From Flavobacteriaceae bacterium UBA3611 (GTDB taxonomy: Bacteria; Bacteroidota; Bacteroidia; Flavobacteriales; Flavobacteriaceae), in NCBI GenBank assembly GCA_002375495.1, contig DFLU01000012.1, positions 624,269 to 688,268 on the forward strand: 64,000 nucleotides of DNA. Direction: 5' to 3'. Positions 8,772 through 17,197 of the stretch are shown piece by piece. The notes under the pieces are model-generated. The model had not been told where the DNA came from and did no database searches. It saw only the letters and a program-made list of their open reading frames with translations. Both the position numbers and the translations under genes were made by a program. Position 1 is the stretch's first letter; each line of letters starts with the position of its first letter.

Positions 8772-9920
8772 TTAAATTGAAATCAGATTGGCCGCCAATT
8801 TCTCCATGTCGCTTTCAGAATTATAAACGTTGGGCGATACCCGAATGGCTTTTCCGCGATAGGACACATATATTTTTTCTTCGGAAAGTTTTGCTTTTAG
8901 TGTCGCCATGCTTTTTTCTTTTGGCAAATAGATTCCGAAGAGATGATGGCTTCGGAAATCGTCCTGCTCAATAAAAAACCCAGCTTCTCGAAGTGTCTGA
9001 ACTGATTGTGCTGAAATTTCCTTACAAAACTGCTGAATGGCGGCCGGTTGCCATTCAATGAGTTGTCTGATGGCTTCAGATAACATGGGGGTGAGTATAA
9101 AATTACTGCTTTCGCCTACGTCGTAACGCGTCGCCTTTGGCTTCAGCAATTCGTTATAATTAACTAGGTTCGAAAAATTCTCAGACCCTACATGGTTCAT
9201 CCAATTGTTTTCAATAGGTTTACCCAAGTGGAAACGTTCTCCAAAATACGCAACCCCTAAGCTATAAGGCCCTAGCAACCATTTATATCCTCCACAGATA
9301 AGCACATCAGGTTGTATGTTTTCTACGGAAAATGGAAGGGCACCGACACTTTGGGTTCCATCGATGATGAGGAAGGCACCCACTTCATCACTCCTTTTTC
9401 GGATTGCTTCGAGATTGAAAAGCGTGCCATCTGCCCAATGACAATGTGGAATGGCAATGCACTTTGTTTTAATGTTGATTGCTTCTAAAATATTATCGTT
9501 CCAGACAGATCCACGACCTAGCTGAGGTTCAGGTGCCTTTATAGTGTTGATTACGACTCCTTTTTCTTCTTCCAAGGCTTTCCAGGTATAATAATTACTT
9601 GGAAATTGTTCTTCCAAAACAATTATTTCATCTCCTTTTTCAAAATGAATATTGTTGGCAGCAGTTGCAATCCCGTAAGAAACAGAAGGAATTATAGCAA
9701 TGCTTTCTGAATCTGGAGCATCTATTAATTTTGCAAAGCGTTCTTTCAAAAGCCGTTTTTCAGCAAAAAAGTCGTTTTCAGAAATTAAATACGGGTTACT
9801 TTTCTTTTGCATACATTCTAAACCAATACGTTCTACCGATTTTAGCTGTGGCGACATATACGCACCATTTAAATAGGTGACAGTCTCATCTAAATTGAAC
9901 AGGTGTTTTTGGTTTTGCAT
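8772..9920 (-). CDS. Aminotransferase class V-fold PLP enzyme
   Basis: 382 residues with the fold-type I signature of class V aminotransferases and cysteine desulphurases. The PLP-binding lysine is Lys213 in CGGYKWLLG, preceded by the Asp of IIDGTQSVGALP that contacts the PLP nitrogen. The N-terminus (NLDETVTYLNGAYMSPQ) resembles kynureninase/selenocysteine-lyase-like members. No desulphurase-type active Cys loop is evident near the C-terminus, so an aminotransferase or lyase of unknown substrate is more likely than a sulphur donor. Single gene with a short downstream gap to the repeat array. Confidence 0.75.
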   Translation of the reverse strand: MQNQKHLFNLDETVTYLNGAYMSPQLKSVERIGLECMQKKSNPYLISENDFFAEKRLLKERFAKLIDAPDSESIAIIPSVSYGIATAANNIHFEKGDEIIVLEEQFPSNYYTWKALEEEKGVVINTIKAPEPQLGRGSVWNDNILEAINIKTKCIAIPHCHWADGTLFNLEAIRKRSDEVGAFLIIDGTQSVGALPFSVENIQPDVLICGGYKWLLGPYSLGVAYFGERFHLGKPIENNWMNHVGSENFSNLVNYNELLKPKATRYDVGESSNFILTPMLSEAIRQLIEWQPAAIQQFCKEISAQSVQTLREAGFFIEQDDFRSHHLFGIYLPKEKSMATLKAKLSEEKIYVSYRGKAIRVSPNVYNSESDMEKLAANLISI

Positions 9921-9981
9921 AAAATATGTCTGGTTAGTAGGGATTGTATTATAACAAAGCGAGTGAATTTTAAAAATGCCA

Positions 9982-10003
9982 CCTTCCCCTAATCATGGGA
10001 AGG
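9982..10003. repeat. Small inverted repeat (CCTTCCC / GGGAAGG)
   Basis: Seven-base perfect arms at 9982-9988 and 9997-10003 with an 8-base loop, just downstream of the TspO-like gene on its strand and followed there by TTTTT a few bases on. It may be a weak terminator or a fragment of a dispersed repeat. Confidence 0.4.
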
Positions 10004-10023
10004 AGCAGGCTTTATTTTCTATA

Positions 10024-10824
10024 TTAGTTCTTTTTAAAATACTCAAAACACTTTAAGGCAGGATTGGTTGCACGGTTTTTAAAAGCATGAACGCTACTGC
10101 TCACTACAAGTATTGCTGCGGCAACTACTGCCGACAGTTTTAGAACTTCATTTGAATCCCAGTTTGCCACCGCAATCGCGATCAATGCCCAAGCACCTAC
10201 CAAGGCAAATTCGCGCATGTTTCGTTTCCAAGTGATAATTAGATTTATAGAAGTTGCAATTCCAATCAAAAAAAGCGTCCAAGTTACAGGAGAAATTCCG
10301 AAGCCATTCCAGTCAATTTTCACAAGATACGTAGCTACGTTGGCAATACATGCCACGGTGAGCCAACCGCTATAAATTACAAATGGCCACCAGACAAAAA
10401 CAATTACTGAGATAGGTTCGTCGTCTAGCTCCATTCGATTTCTGACTACAATTTTCAGCAAACAGAAGAGTAACAGAAAGATGACGGCAACTGAGGCTAA
10501 GACCATTTCTGAAACAAACAAATAACACCAAAGACTATTGGCAGCACAGCTTAGTACAAACCACCAGCCGGTTTTCAATATCACCGAATCATCACGTACA
10601 CTTCCGAACAGGCTCCGAGATTGATATATAATAAATCCGAAGAGCAAAAGGTATATAAGTCCCCAAATGGAAAACGCATATCCCGCCGGGGTAAAAAGTG
10701 TTTGGTACGTATTGCTCATGTCGGCTTGGGTCATATCATTGAAAACACCCGCACTCGAAGCATAGTTAAAATATAGGGTAATTATAAAAGCGATGATGTT
10801 GGCAATCTGTAGCGTCTTTTTCAT
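10024..10824 (-). CDS. TspO/MBR-related tryptophan-rich membrane protein
   Basis: 266 residues, almost wholly hydrophobic, with about eight membrane segments and many Trp residues. The segment FTPAGYAFSIWGLIYLLLFG matches the start of TspO domains, which typically read P-x-F-x-x-W-x-x-LY. Ordinary TspO proteins have about 160 residues and five helices, so this is the longer form common in Flavobacteriia and often named tryptophan-rich sensory protein. Ligand (tetrapyrrole or other) is not shown. The protein sits in the cytoplasmic membrane. It stands alone, with no partner gene. Confidence 0.6.
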   Translation of the reverse strand: MKKTLQIANIIAFIITLYFNYASSAGVFNDMTQADMSNTYQTLFTPAGYAFSIWGLIYLLLFGFIIYQSRSLFGSVRDDSVILKTGWWFVLSCAANSLWCYLFVSEMVLASVAVIFLLLFCLLKIVVRNRMELDDEPISVIVFVWWPFVIYSGWLTVACIANVATYLVKIDWNGFGISPVTWTLFLIGIATSINLIITWKRNMREFALVGAWALIAIAVANWDSNEVLKLSAVVAAAILVVSSSVHAFKNRATNPALKCFEYFKKN

Positions 10825-11058
10825 CTACTAAAAATACAATAATAAGATGATTGTAAGAATTCGGAATGATTTTATTAGCATTTTAAAAGACATGTGTAAA
10901 TGAGAAACCTAACAAAATATTAAAGTTTATGGCAACACATGTTTTATACCGATTAAGTACAACATCTCATCGAAAACTCGATTTTATAGAAATCTGTGAT
11001 GCAGGAGAAATCGTTATGTATATTAAATTCGCGCTATATTTTAAAAATCCCCCAAAAA

Positions 11059-11865
11059 ATGTACAAACTCGCCCCTTTCTTTCTACTTGCTTTTTTCGCA
11101 ATCGCCCTACAAGCTCAAGTAGGAATTACTACTACCAATCCGCAGGCAGCACTTGATATTACCTCCAGCACTAATGGGGTGCTTATTCCTAGGGTTGACC
11201 TTCAATCTATAACAGATGTTACCACTGTTACGAGTCCTAATTCGGTAAGTTTGGTTGAAAGTACATTGGTTTATAACACGGGTGCGTCGGGTTTATTGGT
11301 GGCGGGCTTTTACTATTGGGAGAACAGCCAATGGAATAAACTCTTAAGCAGCAACCAAAAACAAATGCACATAGGAAGAGCTCGGGTTACAGCTGCAGGT
11401 ACCTTAAGTATTACTGGAGTAGGTTTTATGCCCAGTACGGTAGAGTTTATTGCAATCAATAGAATTGAGAATTACAATAGTGGTGCTTATAGAAGTGGTT
11501 CCAATAATTCAAACGATTTACGAATGGCGGGTGGCTTTACTACAGGGTACGCTAGAAATGATGGAGCTTCTATAGAGCAACAAGCCATCGCTAAGGGATA
11601 TAGTGGTTCCAGTCTGAATAATATAGGGACTTATAGTTCTTCTAGCCATTGTATTGCGGCATTCTACGTAAATAACAACGGTGAACCTATCCATGATAAT
11701 GGTACCGCTACTGGTGGTACTGATGCTCAAGAAGGATTAGTGAGAGCCTCACTGCAATCGTTTGATGCAGATGGATTCACCCTTAATTTCGACAGGTTCT
11801 TACCTGGTGCTACGGCTACAAACAACAATCAGCTGGTTATTATTTACAAAGCCTACCGATATTAA
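11059..11865 (+). CDS. Secreted protein with fibre-head-like N-terminal module
   Basis: 268 residues from 11059. The longer frame from 10996 lacks a signal peptide, while 11059 starts MYKLAPFFLLAFFAIALQAQ, a good one. After cleavage the chain reads VGITTTNPQAALDI followed by GVLIPRVDL and FYYWENSQWNKL, the same opening module found in the two large proteins at 20897 and 22534. The C-terminal ~150 residues are Gly/Ser/Asn rich, and no T9SS tail is evident. Function unknown. The shared head suggests a surface or fibre protein. It converges on the PETase-like gene with a 13-base gap. Confidence 0.7.
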   Translation: MYKLAPFFLLAFFAIALQAQVGITTTNPQAALDITSSTNGVLIPRVDLQSITDVTTVTSPNSVSLVESTLVYNTGASGLLVAGFYYWENSQWNKLLSSNQKQMHIGRARVTAAGTLSITGVGFMPSTVEFIAINRIENYNSGAYRSGSNNSNDLRMAGGFTTGYARNDGASIEQQAIAKGYSGSSLNNIGTYSSSSHCIAAFYVNNNGEPIHDNGTATGGTDAQEGLVRASLQSFDADGFTLNFDRFLPGATATNNNQLVIIYKAYRY

Positions 11866-11878
11866 AAAGAACGTAAAG

Positions 11879-12979
11879 CTAGTTTTTTATAATTTTTATA
11901 GTCTGTCCTTCTAAGTGAAGATAATATAGACCGTTCGCAAGGTTGGCGATGTTGATTTGGTTGTTATTCGGATGTAACCTGCCTTTCAAGACTTGTTGCC
12001 CTAACGGACTGTATATTTCAAAAGAAACATTCGTATCAACCGTTACCGTTAGCAAATCGTGTGTCGGATTTGGAAACACCTTTATACGCGAAGAAGTAAG
12101 GTCGTCTATGCCCAAAATAGGCGCACATTCTATATTGGTCTGCACATTAGAAGCCGCTGGCGGATTGTCTAAAAGCGATTCTGTTAGCAAGGGGCAATAA
12201 CAGTCGTTATCTTCTACATATAATTTAAGCCACGAAAGTGCTATTTTACCAATAACACCATTGCCTCCTGTAGGTGAATTCGCTACAGAATGGTTTCCAT
12301 TTTCAATTTCAAAAAGCAATTTTTCAGTAGTGGAAGGTGTCGCGTTGTAATGCGGATTCGCATGTTGCGCTGGAGGTGCTGTGGGGTCGTTTTGACCACT
12401 AAAAATGACCACAGGGCTGTTGTGGTTTAACGACGGATCTGGAAGCCAAGGACATAGTGCAACTACTCCTTTAATCGTATTGTCGAGAACTGCAGCGCGT
12501 TGTGCGCCGCCGCCACCCATAGACCAGCCGCTTACCGCAAATTTTTCGGCATCTATTTTGTCTTCGAGGGGAGAAGTCTCTCTCGTATTCTCTTGTCGAA
12601 GTGTTTCTAGTGCATCTAACAAAGCAGCCGCTCGAGCTTCTGGAAAATCGAAAGGTGAGTTGGTGCCAATGATAATGGTAACAATTCCATGCGATGCGTA
12701 GAAAGGTCCCCAATCTTCAACACTCGAAGGCGCGGCAGTAAATCCGGGTACAATAGCAATACCTGCGTACGGCGGGGTCGCATCGGTTGGGTAATAAATG
12801 GTCGCTCCCGCGTAATCGGGGCCATTTCGAATTCCGTCTGCTTCTGTAAGTGTATCCACATTAAACGGACCAGGGTCTGTTAAGCTTTCTAATGTGACAT
12901 CACCACATTGTGCCAATAGCGTATTAGGAGCAACATAGAGAAATAAGAAGAGTAGGGCAATCGAGTAAATTTGTTTCAT
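11879..12979 (-). CDS. PETase/cutinase-like polyester hydrolase with T9SS type A sorting domain
   Basis: 366 residues: signal peptide (1-24), alpha/beta-hydrolase domain (about 25-270) and T9SS type A tail (about 290-366, VFPNPTHDLLTV to IIKN). The hydrolase closely follows the polyethylene-terephthalate hydrolase/cutinase family: GFTAAPSSVEDWGP around oxyanion Phe80, nucleophile Ser153 in GWSMGGGG, Trp178 in CPWLPD, Asp198 in GQNDPTAP and His230 in NGNHSVANS. All three catalytic residues and the subsite Trp are present. The extra disulphide of the Ideonella enzyme is absent (Ser/Val at those places). It is probably an extracellular esterase on polyesters such as cutin. Activity on PET is inference from family likeness. 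Confidence 0.85.
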   Translation of the reverse strand: MKQIYSIALLFLFLYVAPNTLLAQCGDVTLESLTDPGPFNVDTLTEADGIRNGPDYAGATIYYPTDATPPYAGIAIVPGFTAAPSSVEDWGPFYASHGIVTIIIGTNSPFDFPEARAAALLDALETLRQENTRETSPLEDKIDAEKFAVSGWSMGGGGAQRAAVLDNTIKGVVALCPWLPDPSLNHNSPVVIFSGQNDPTAPPAQHANPHYNATPSTTEKLLFEIENGNHSVANSPTGGNGVIGKIALSWLKLYVEDNDCYCPLLTESLLDNPPAASNVQTNIECAPILGIDDLTSSRIKVFPNPTHDLLTVTVDTNVSFEIYSPLGQQVLKGRLHPNNNQINIANLANGLYYLHLEGQTIKIIKN

Positions 12980-12993
12980 GGATTCTTTTTATA

Positions 12994-15903
12994 TTAATGA
13001 GCTTCTAACCAATCGTTTCCTACTCCTATCTCCACATCGAGTGGAACACTCAGGGAATAGGCGTTTTCCATTTCAGATTTAATAAGCGTTTTCATGGTTT
13101 CTAATTCTGGCTTGTACACATCGAATACCAATTCATCGTGTACTTGCAACAACATTTTTGTTTGATAGTTTCCTTCGGAAAGTTTCTTGTGAATGTTAAT
13201 CATCGCAATTTTTATGATATCTGCCGCGCTACCCTGAATGGGTGCATTCACCGCGTTGCGCTCTGCCGCACCGCGTACAACGGCATTTCTACCGTTAATG
13301 CCGTTGAGGTAGCGCCGTCTTCCCAATACCGTTTGTACATAGCCATTATCACGCGCAAAATCTACCATGTCACTCATGTAGTTTCGTAATTTCGGATACG
13401 TTTTATAATAGGTGTCTATCAATTCTTTTGCTTCAGTTCGCGATAAATCGGTTTGGTTACTCAAGCCAAAGGCAGACACACCATAGATAATTCCGAAATT
13501 TACGGTTTTTGCATTGCTACGTTGCTCACGGGTAACTTCTTCTAATGGGACATTGAACACTTTTGAAGCTGTTGTGGCATGAATATCTTCTCCATTCTTA
13601 AAGGATTCTATCATCGTATCTTCGTCACTTAGCGCTGCTATAATACGAAGTTCAATCTGTGAATAATCTGCTGCGAGCAGCACAAAATCGTCATTTCTGG
13701 GGATAAATGCCTTGCGCACTTGCCTTCCGCGTTCGGTGCGTATTGGGATGTTTTGTAAGTTTGGGTTGTTACTGCTCAAACGGCCAGTGGCGGCCACAGT
13801 CTGCATATAATCTGTGTGTACATGATGTGTCGTTGGGTCAACTTGCTCCGGAAGCGCATCAACATAGGTGCTCTTCAATTTTGCGAGTCCGCGATATTCC
13901 AACACATCGGCTATTATTTTATGGTCTTTCGCCAAATAGCTAAGCACATCTTCAGCCGTAGAATATTGCCCGGTTTTTGTCTTTTTCGGTTTGTCAATCA
14001 ATTTTAGCTTTCCGAAGAGAATCTCACCCAATTGTTTAGGAGAAGCGATGTTAAATTCTTCGCCTGCTTCTTTGTAAATATTTGCCTCTAGGGCTTTAAT
14101 GTCGTTGTCAAGTGCTACAGAAAGTGATTTTAAGAAGTCTTCATCTAGATTAATACCTTCCAATTCCATATCGGCTAACACGCGTAGCAGTGGTATTTCA
14201 ATTTCGTCGAAAAGCTTTTGGGTATTTGCCTCGCCCAGTTCTTTTTCAAAATGTTCTTTTAGCTGAAGGGTAATATCTGCATCTTCAACGGCATATTCGG
14301 TTTGTTCTTCTACGGAAATATCCCGCATCGACTTCTGGTTTTTACCTTTTTTGCCAATAAGTTCTGTAATTGAAACAGGGGTATAATTTAAATAAGTTTC
14401 AGCCAAGACATCCATGTTATGCCGCATGTCTGGGTTGATGAGGTAATGCGCCAACATGGTGTCGAACAGCTTTCCTTTTACTGAAATATTATATTTCCGA
14501 AGTACTTTGATGTCGTATTTTAGGTTCTGACCAATTTTTTGGATGGTCTCCGACTCAAAAAATGGCCGCAATTGTTCGATCAATGCTTGAGCTTCTTCTT
14601 TGTCTTCTGGAAACGAAACGTAAAACCCTTTCCCCGTTTCCCAAGAAAAAGCAATACCCACCAACTGCGCTGTTATCGGATCCAGACCTGTGGTCTCCGT
14701 ATCAAAACAGACAGAAGTTTGCTTCATCAAATTCTGAAGAAACAGTTTGGTGCCCATGCCAGGCTGTACAGTTTGATAAAAATGCTCGGTATCGTTAATG
14801 GTTTTTCTACTGCTAAAAGATTGCGCATCGGGCGTAGCTTCTCCATCACCGCCAAAAAGCGAGAATTGGCCGCTGCCAGCTGTCACCCTCTCCGTCTCCC
14901 CCCGAGAGGGAGAAGATTTTTTACTTGAAGCTTGGGTTGAAACACCCCCCTTGCCCCCCTCAGTGGGGGAACTATTGTCTTTTTGTTGATGTTCAGTTCC
15001 AATGGAGGCCATTCCTTCAATTGAAAAAGCCTTTAAAAAATTATCTTTCAGACGTCTAAATTCGAGCTCGTCAAATATGTCCATCACCTTTTGGGTGTCT
15101 GGTGGGCACATTTCGAAATCCTCTTCATTGAAATCAACTGGAACATCCAGCATGATAGTGGCCAATTTTTTTGAAAGTAGACCTAATTCGCCGTTCGCCT
15201 CCACTTTCTCTTTCATCTTTCCTTTTAACTGGTCTGTATTGGCCAGCAAGCCTTCCATAGAACCAAACTGGGAAATAAACTTTTTTGCTGTTTTTTCGCC
15301 TACGCCTGGAAGCCCGGGAATATTGTCACTGCTATCGCCCATCATTCCTAAGAAGTCTATCACCTGTTCTGGTCGATCTACTTCAAACTTTTTTTGCACT
15401 TCAGGAATCCCCCAAGTTTCATATCCGCCACCAAATACGGGGCGGTACATAAATATATTGTCTGAAACCAATTGGGCAAAATCTTTATCAGGAGTTACCA
15501 TAAAGGTAGTATAGCCTTCCTTTTCAGCTTTTTTGGCTAGCGTACCTATCACGTCATCAGCCTCGAAGCCATCTTTTACCATGATTGGAATTTTCATCGC
15601 TTCTAAAATATCGCAGATAATGGGGATCGCAGTACGAATGTCGTCTGGGGTTTCGTCTCGATTGGCTTTATAAGCTTCAAACATTTCTACGCGATCTACG
15701 CTTCCGCCTTTGTCAAAACAAACCGCCAAATGATCGGGTCGTTCCCGTTTTACCACATCGATGAGCGAATTCATAAAACCCATAATGGCAGAGGTATTCT
15801 GTCCCTTGGAATTAATTCGAGGGTTCTTTATAAATGCGTAATAGCCACGAAAAATTAAGGCGTAGGCATCAACTAAGAAAAGACGTTTTTTTGTTTCTGG
15901 CAT
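12994..15903 (-). CDS. polA: DNA polymerase I
   Basis: 969 residues from the ATG at 15903 (MPETKKRLFLVDAYAL). The frame extends upstream to 16047, but the promoter at 15924-15950 lies inside that extension and the extra residues are unlike any polymerase start. 5'-3' exonuclease/FEN domain: residues 1-290. Proofreading 3'-5' exonuclease: from about 398, with its acidic residues intact (CFDTETTGLD, NLKYDIKVL, VEDADITL). Polymerase domain: DYSQIELRI near 747, RSNAKTVNFGIIYG, QVHDELVFDV near 923. The enzyme should therefore have all three activities. Residues about 311-340 form a Ser/Gly/Lys-rich linker made of two repeat hairpins (separate entry). Confidence 0.97.
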   Translation of the reverse strand: MPETKKRLFLVDAYALIFRGYYAFIKNPRINSKGQNTSAIMGFMNSLIDVVKRERPDHLAVCFDKGGSVDRVEMFEAYKANRDETPDDIRTAIPIICDILEAMKIPIMVKDGFEADDVIGTLAKKAEKEGYTTFMVTPDKDFAQLVSDNIFMYRPVFGGGYETWGIPEVQKKFEVDRPEQVIDFLGMMGDSSDNIPGLPGVGEKTAKKFISQFGSMEGLLANTDQLKGKMKEKVEANGELGLLSKKLATIMLDVPVDFNEEDFEMCPPDTQKVMDIFDELEFRRLKDNFLKAFSIEGMASIGTEHQQKDNSSPTEGGKGGVSTQASSKKSSPSRGETERVTAGSGQFSLFGGDGEATPDAQSFSSRKTINDTEHFYQTVQPGMGTKLFLQNLMKQTSVCFDTETTGLDPITAQLVGIAFSWETGKGFYVSFPEDKEEAQALIEQLRPFFESETIQKIGQNLKYDIKVLRKYNISVKGKLFDTMLAHYLINPDMRHNMDVLAETYLNYTPVSITELIGKKGKNQKSMRDISVEEQTEYAVEDADITLQLKEHFEKELGEANTQKLFDEIEIPLLRVLADMELEGINLDEDFLKSLSVALDNDIKALEANIYKEAGEEFNIASPKQLGEILFGKLKLIDKPKKTKTGQYSTAEDVLSYLAKDHKIIADVLEYRGLAKLKSTYVDALPEQVDPTTHHVHTDYMQTVAATGRLSSNNPNLQNIPIRTERGRQVRKAFIPRNDDFVLLAADYSQIELRIIAALSDEDTMIESFKNGEDIHATTASKVFNVPLEEVTREQRSNAKTVNFGIIYGVSAFGLSNQTDLSRTEAKELIDTYYKTYPKLRNYMSDMVDFARDNGYVQTVLGRRRYLNGINGRNAVVRGAAERNAVNAPIQGSAADIIKIAMINIHKKLSEGNYQTKMLLQVHDELVFDVYKPELETMKTLIKSEMENAYSLSVPLDVEIGVGNDWLEAH
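14886..14969. repeat. Two GC-rich hairpin repeats inside the polA linker
   Basis: Arms CCCTCTC/GAGAGGG at 14886-14892 and 14904-14910, and CCCCC/GGGGG at 14955-14959 and 14965-14969. They stand out in composition from the surrounding polA sequence and encode the low-complexity linker pieces SPTEGGKGGV and SPSRGETERV between the 5' nuclease and proofreading domains. They look like REP-type palindromes tolerated in frame. That reading is inference. Confidence 0.55.
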
Positions 15904-15923
15904 GCTGTGAAGTGTTGTTCCTC

Positions 15924-15950
15924 CAAAAATAGCAAGAACGACCCAAACAA
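15924..15950 (-). promoter_or_regulatory. polA promoter
   Basis: On the minus strand TTG (15948-15950), a 16-base spacer, then TATTTTTG (15924-15931), matching the Bacteroidota -33/-7 pattern. Transcription would start near 15917, 14 bases before the ATG at 15903, which rules out the longer polA frame. Confidence 0.6.
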
Positions 15951-15996
15951 TAACAGTTTCAAACATAAAAGAAGTCAACATATAAAAGGCAATGTG

Positions 15997-16004
15997 TATT
16001 TTTG
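15997..16004 (+). promoter_or_regulatory. -7 element (TATTTTTG) of the isoaspartyl peptidase gene
   Basis: Plus-strand TATTTTTG ends 17 bases before the ATG at 16022. Together with the polA promoter it makes the 118-base gap a divergent promoter region. No good -33 TTG. Confidence 0.45.
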
Positions 16005-16021
16005 GCAAAAAATAAGATGTC

Positions 16022-16954
16022 ATGGCGCAAAATTTTTCAATTGCCATTCACGGTGGGGCAGGAACGCTTCTAAAAGGACAAATGACCGCAGAAAAAGAGA
16101 CGGCCTATAAAAATGCGCTGCAACTAGCTTTGGATGTAGGGTATGCGATTTTAGAAAACGAAGGAACATCGGTAGATGCGGTAGAAGCAGCAGTACGGGT
16201 GTTAGAAGATTCACCGCTCTTCAACGCAGGAAAAGGTAGTGTTTTTACTGCTGAAGGAACCCACGAAATGGATGCCGCAATTATGGAAGGGAAACATTTA
16301 AAAGCGGGTGCTGTTTCGTTGATTACGGGTATCAAAAACCCTGTATCACTTGCGCGTGACGTGATGGAAAAAAGTGAACATGTTTTCTTGGCAGGTGAAG
16401 GAGCAATGCAATTTGCACAAACTCAAGGATATGAATTACAAGACAAGGCATACTTTTACGACGAACTTCGTTACCAACAATGGCAAGATATAAAAGGAAG
16501 CGATGCCTTTCAACTAGACCATTCAGTAAAGAAGAATAGCAAGTTTGGTACCGTAGGGGCAGTGGCCTGTGATGCTTTTGGAAATATCGCCGCTGCTACA
16601 TCTACAGGCGGAATGACTAACAAAAAGTGGGGTCGGGTAGGAGATAGCCCAATGATTGGTGCTGGTAATTACGCGAACAATAAGACTTGTGCCGTGAGTT
16701 GCACGGGTAGCGGGGAGTATTTTATAAGAGGGGTCGTAGCCTATGATGTGTCTTGCCTAATGGAATATAAAAATCTCTCACTTCAAGATGCGGCGGCAAA
16801 AGTAGTGAAGGAACGATTGTTGGAGATTGGTGGTGATGGCGGACTTATCGCTGTTGATGCAAAAGGAAATATAGCAATGCCTTTTAATACCGAAGGGATG
16901 TATAGAGGTTCAAGAAAAAATGGCGGTTCGGCAGAAATAAAGATCTACAAATAA
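16022..16954 (+). CDS. iaaA: Isoaspartyl peptidase / plant-type L-asparaginase (Ntn hydrolase)
   Basis: 310 residues, the usual precursor size. The family self-cleaves before a Thr that becomes the nucleophile, seen here as Thr177 in KFGTVGAVACD. The small subunit continues with TSTGGMTNKKWGRVGDSP, and GSGEYFIRG follows. The N-terminal FSIAIHGGAGT motif is also typical. The enzyme hydrolyses beta-aspartyl dipeptides and asparagine. Beside cyanophycinase and cyanophycin synthetase its likely role is the last step of cyanophycin breakdown, splitting beta-Asp-Arg into Asp and Arg. No signal peptide, so cytoplasmic. Its 3' end overlaps a gene remnant on the other strand by 10 bases. Confidence 0.92.
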   Translation: MAQNFSIAIHGGAGTLLKGQMTAEKETAYKNALQLALDVGYAILENEGTSVDAVEAAVRVLEDSPLFNAGKGSVFTAEGTHEMDAAIMEGKHLKAGAVSLITGIKNPVSLARDVMEKSEHVFLAGEGAMQFAQTQGYELQDKAYFYDELRYQQWQDIKGSDAFQLDHSVKKNSKFGTVGAVACDAFGNIAAATSTGGMTNKKWGRVGDSPMIGAGNYANNKTCAVSCTGSGEYFIRGVVAYDVSCLMEYKNLSLQDAAAKVVKERLLEIGGDGGLIAVDAKGNIAMPFNTEGMYRGSRKNGGSAEIKIYK

Positions 16955-17109
16955 ATTTTTGAAATCGCACCAGCTTCGCCATCTGTGCCACTAACGAGCT
17001 CTTTTTTTACAAAGCCTTCCTGCCACTCTTTGAGATGATCTGGATTTGAAAATAGAGAAACCACTGTTTCTAATGGCTTATTTATATCTATAGATCCCTT
17101 AAACTTCAT
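16945..17109 (-). pseudogene. C-terminally truncated SRPBCC (START-like) gene remnant
   Basis: A 54-residue frame starting MKFKGSIDINKPLETVVSLF and ending SGTDGEAGAISKIYL-stop. It matches the first third of SRPBCC/polyketide cyclase-like proteins: beta strand, then the NPDHLKEWQEGF helix, then the SGTxGxxGAxSK strand. Those proteins usually have about 140-150 residues. The frame stops exactly where it runs into the iaaA 3' end, so the rest of the domain has been lost, probably by a deletion that joined the two genes. It could in principle still be expressed, but half a SRPBCC fold should not be stable. The 88 bases beyond, up to 17197, hold nothing recognisable. Confidence 0.65.
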
Positions 17110-17197
17110 AGCTTAAAGGTACTACTAAAATTGTAAGCGTTGAATAGGAAGGTTTTAGTAACCAAACCGAGAGATTCTTAGTTTGTGACAGAACTGC

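Noticed and set aside
14539..14989. 129-residue and shorter plus-strand frames inside polA
   Set aside because: Antisense shadow of the polA gene, without domain likeness or promoter.
15002..15514. 170-residue plus-strand open frame
   Set aside because: Antisense to the well-conserved FEN domain of polA; Ser/Asn/Phe-rich as expected for a shadow frame.
15904..16047. Longer polA with 48 extra N-terminal residues
   Set aside because: The extension covers the polA promoter and is unlike polymerase N-termini.
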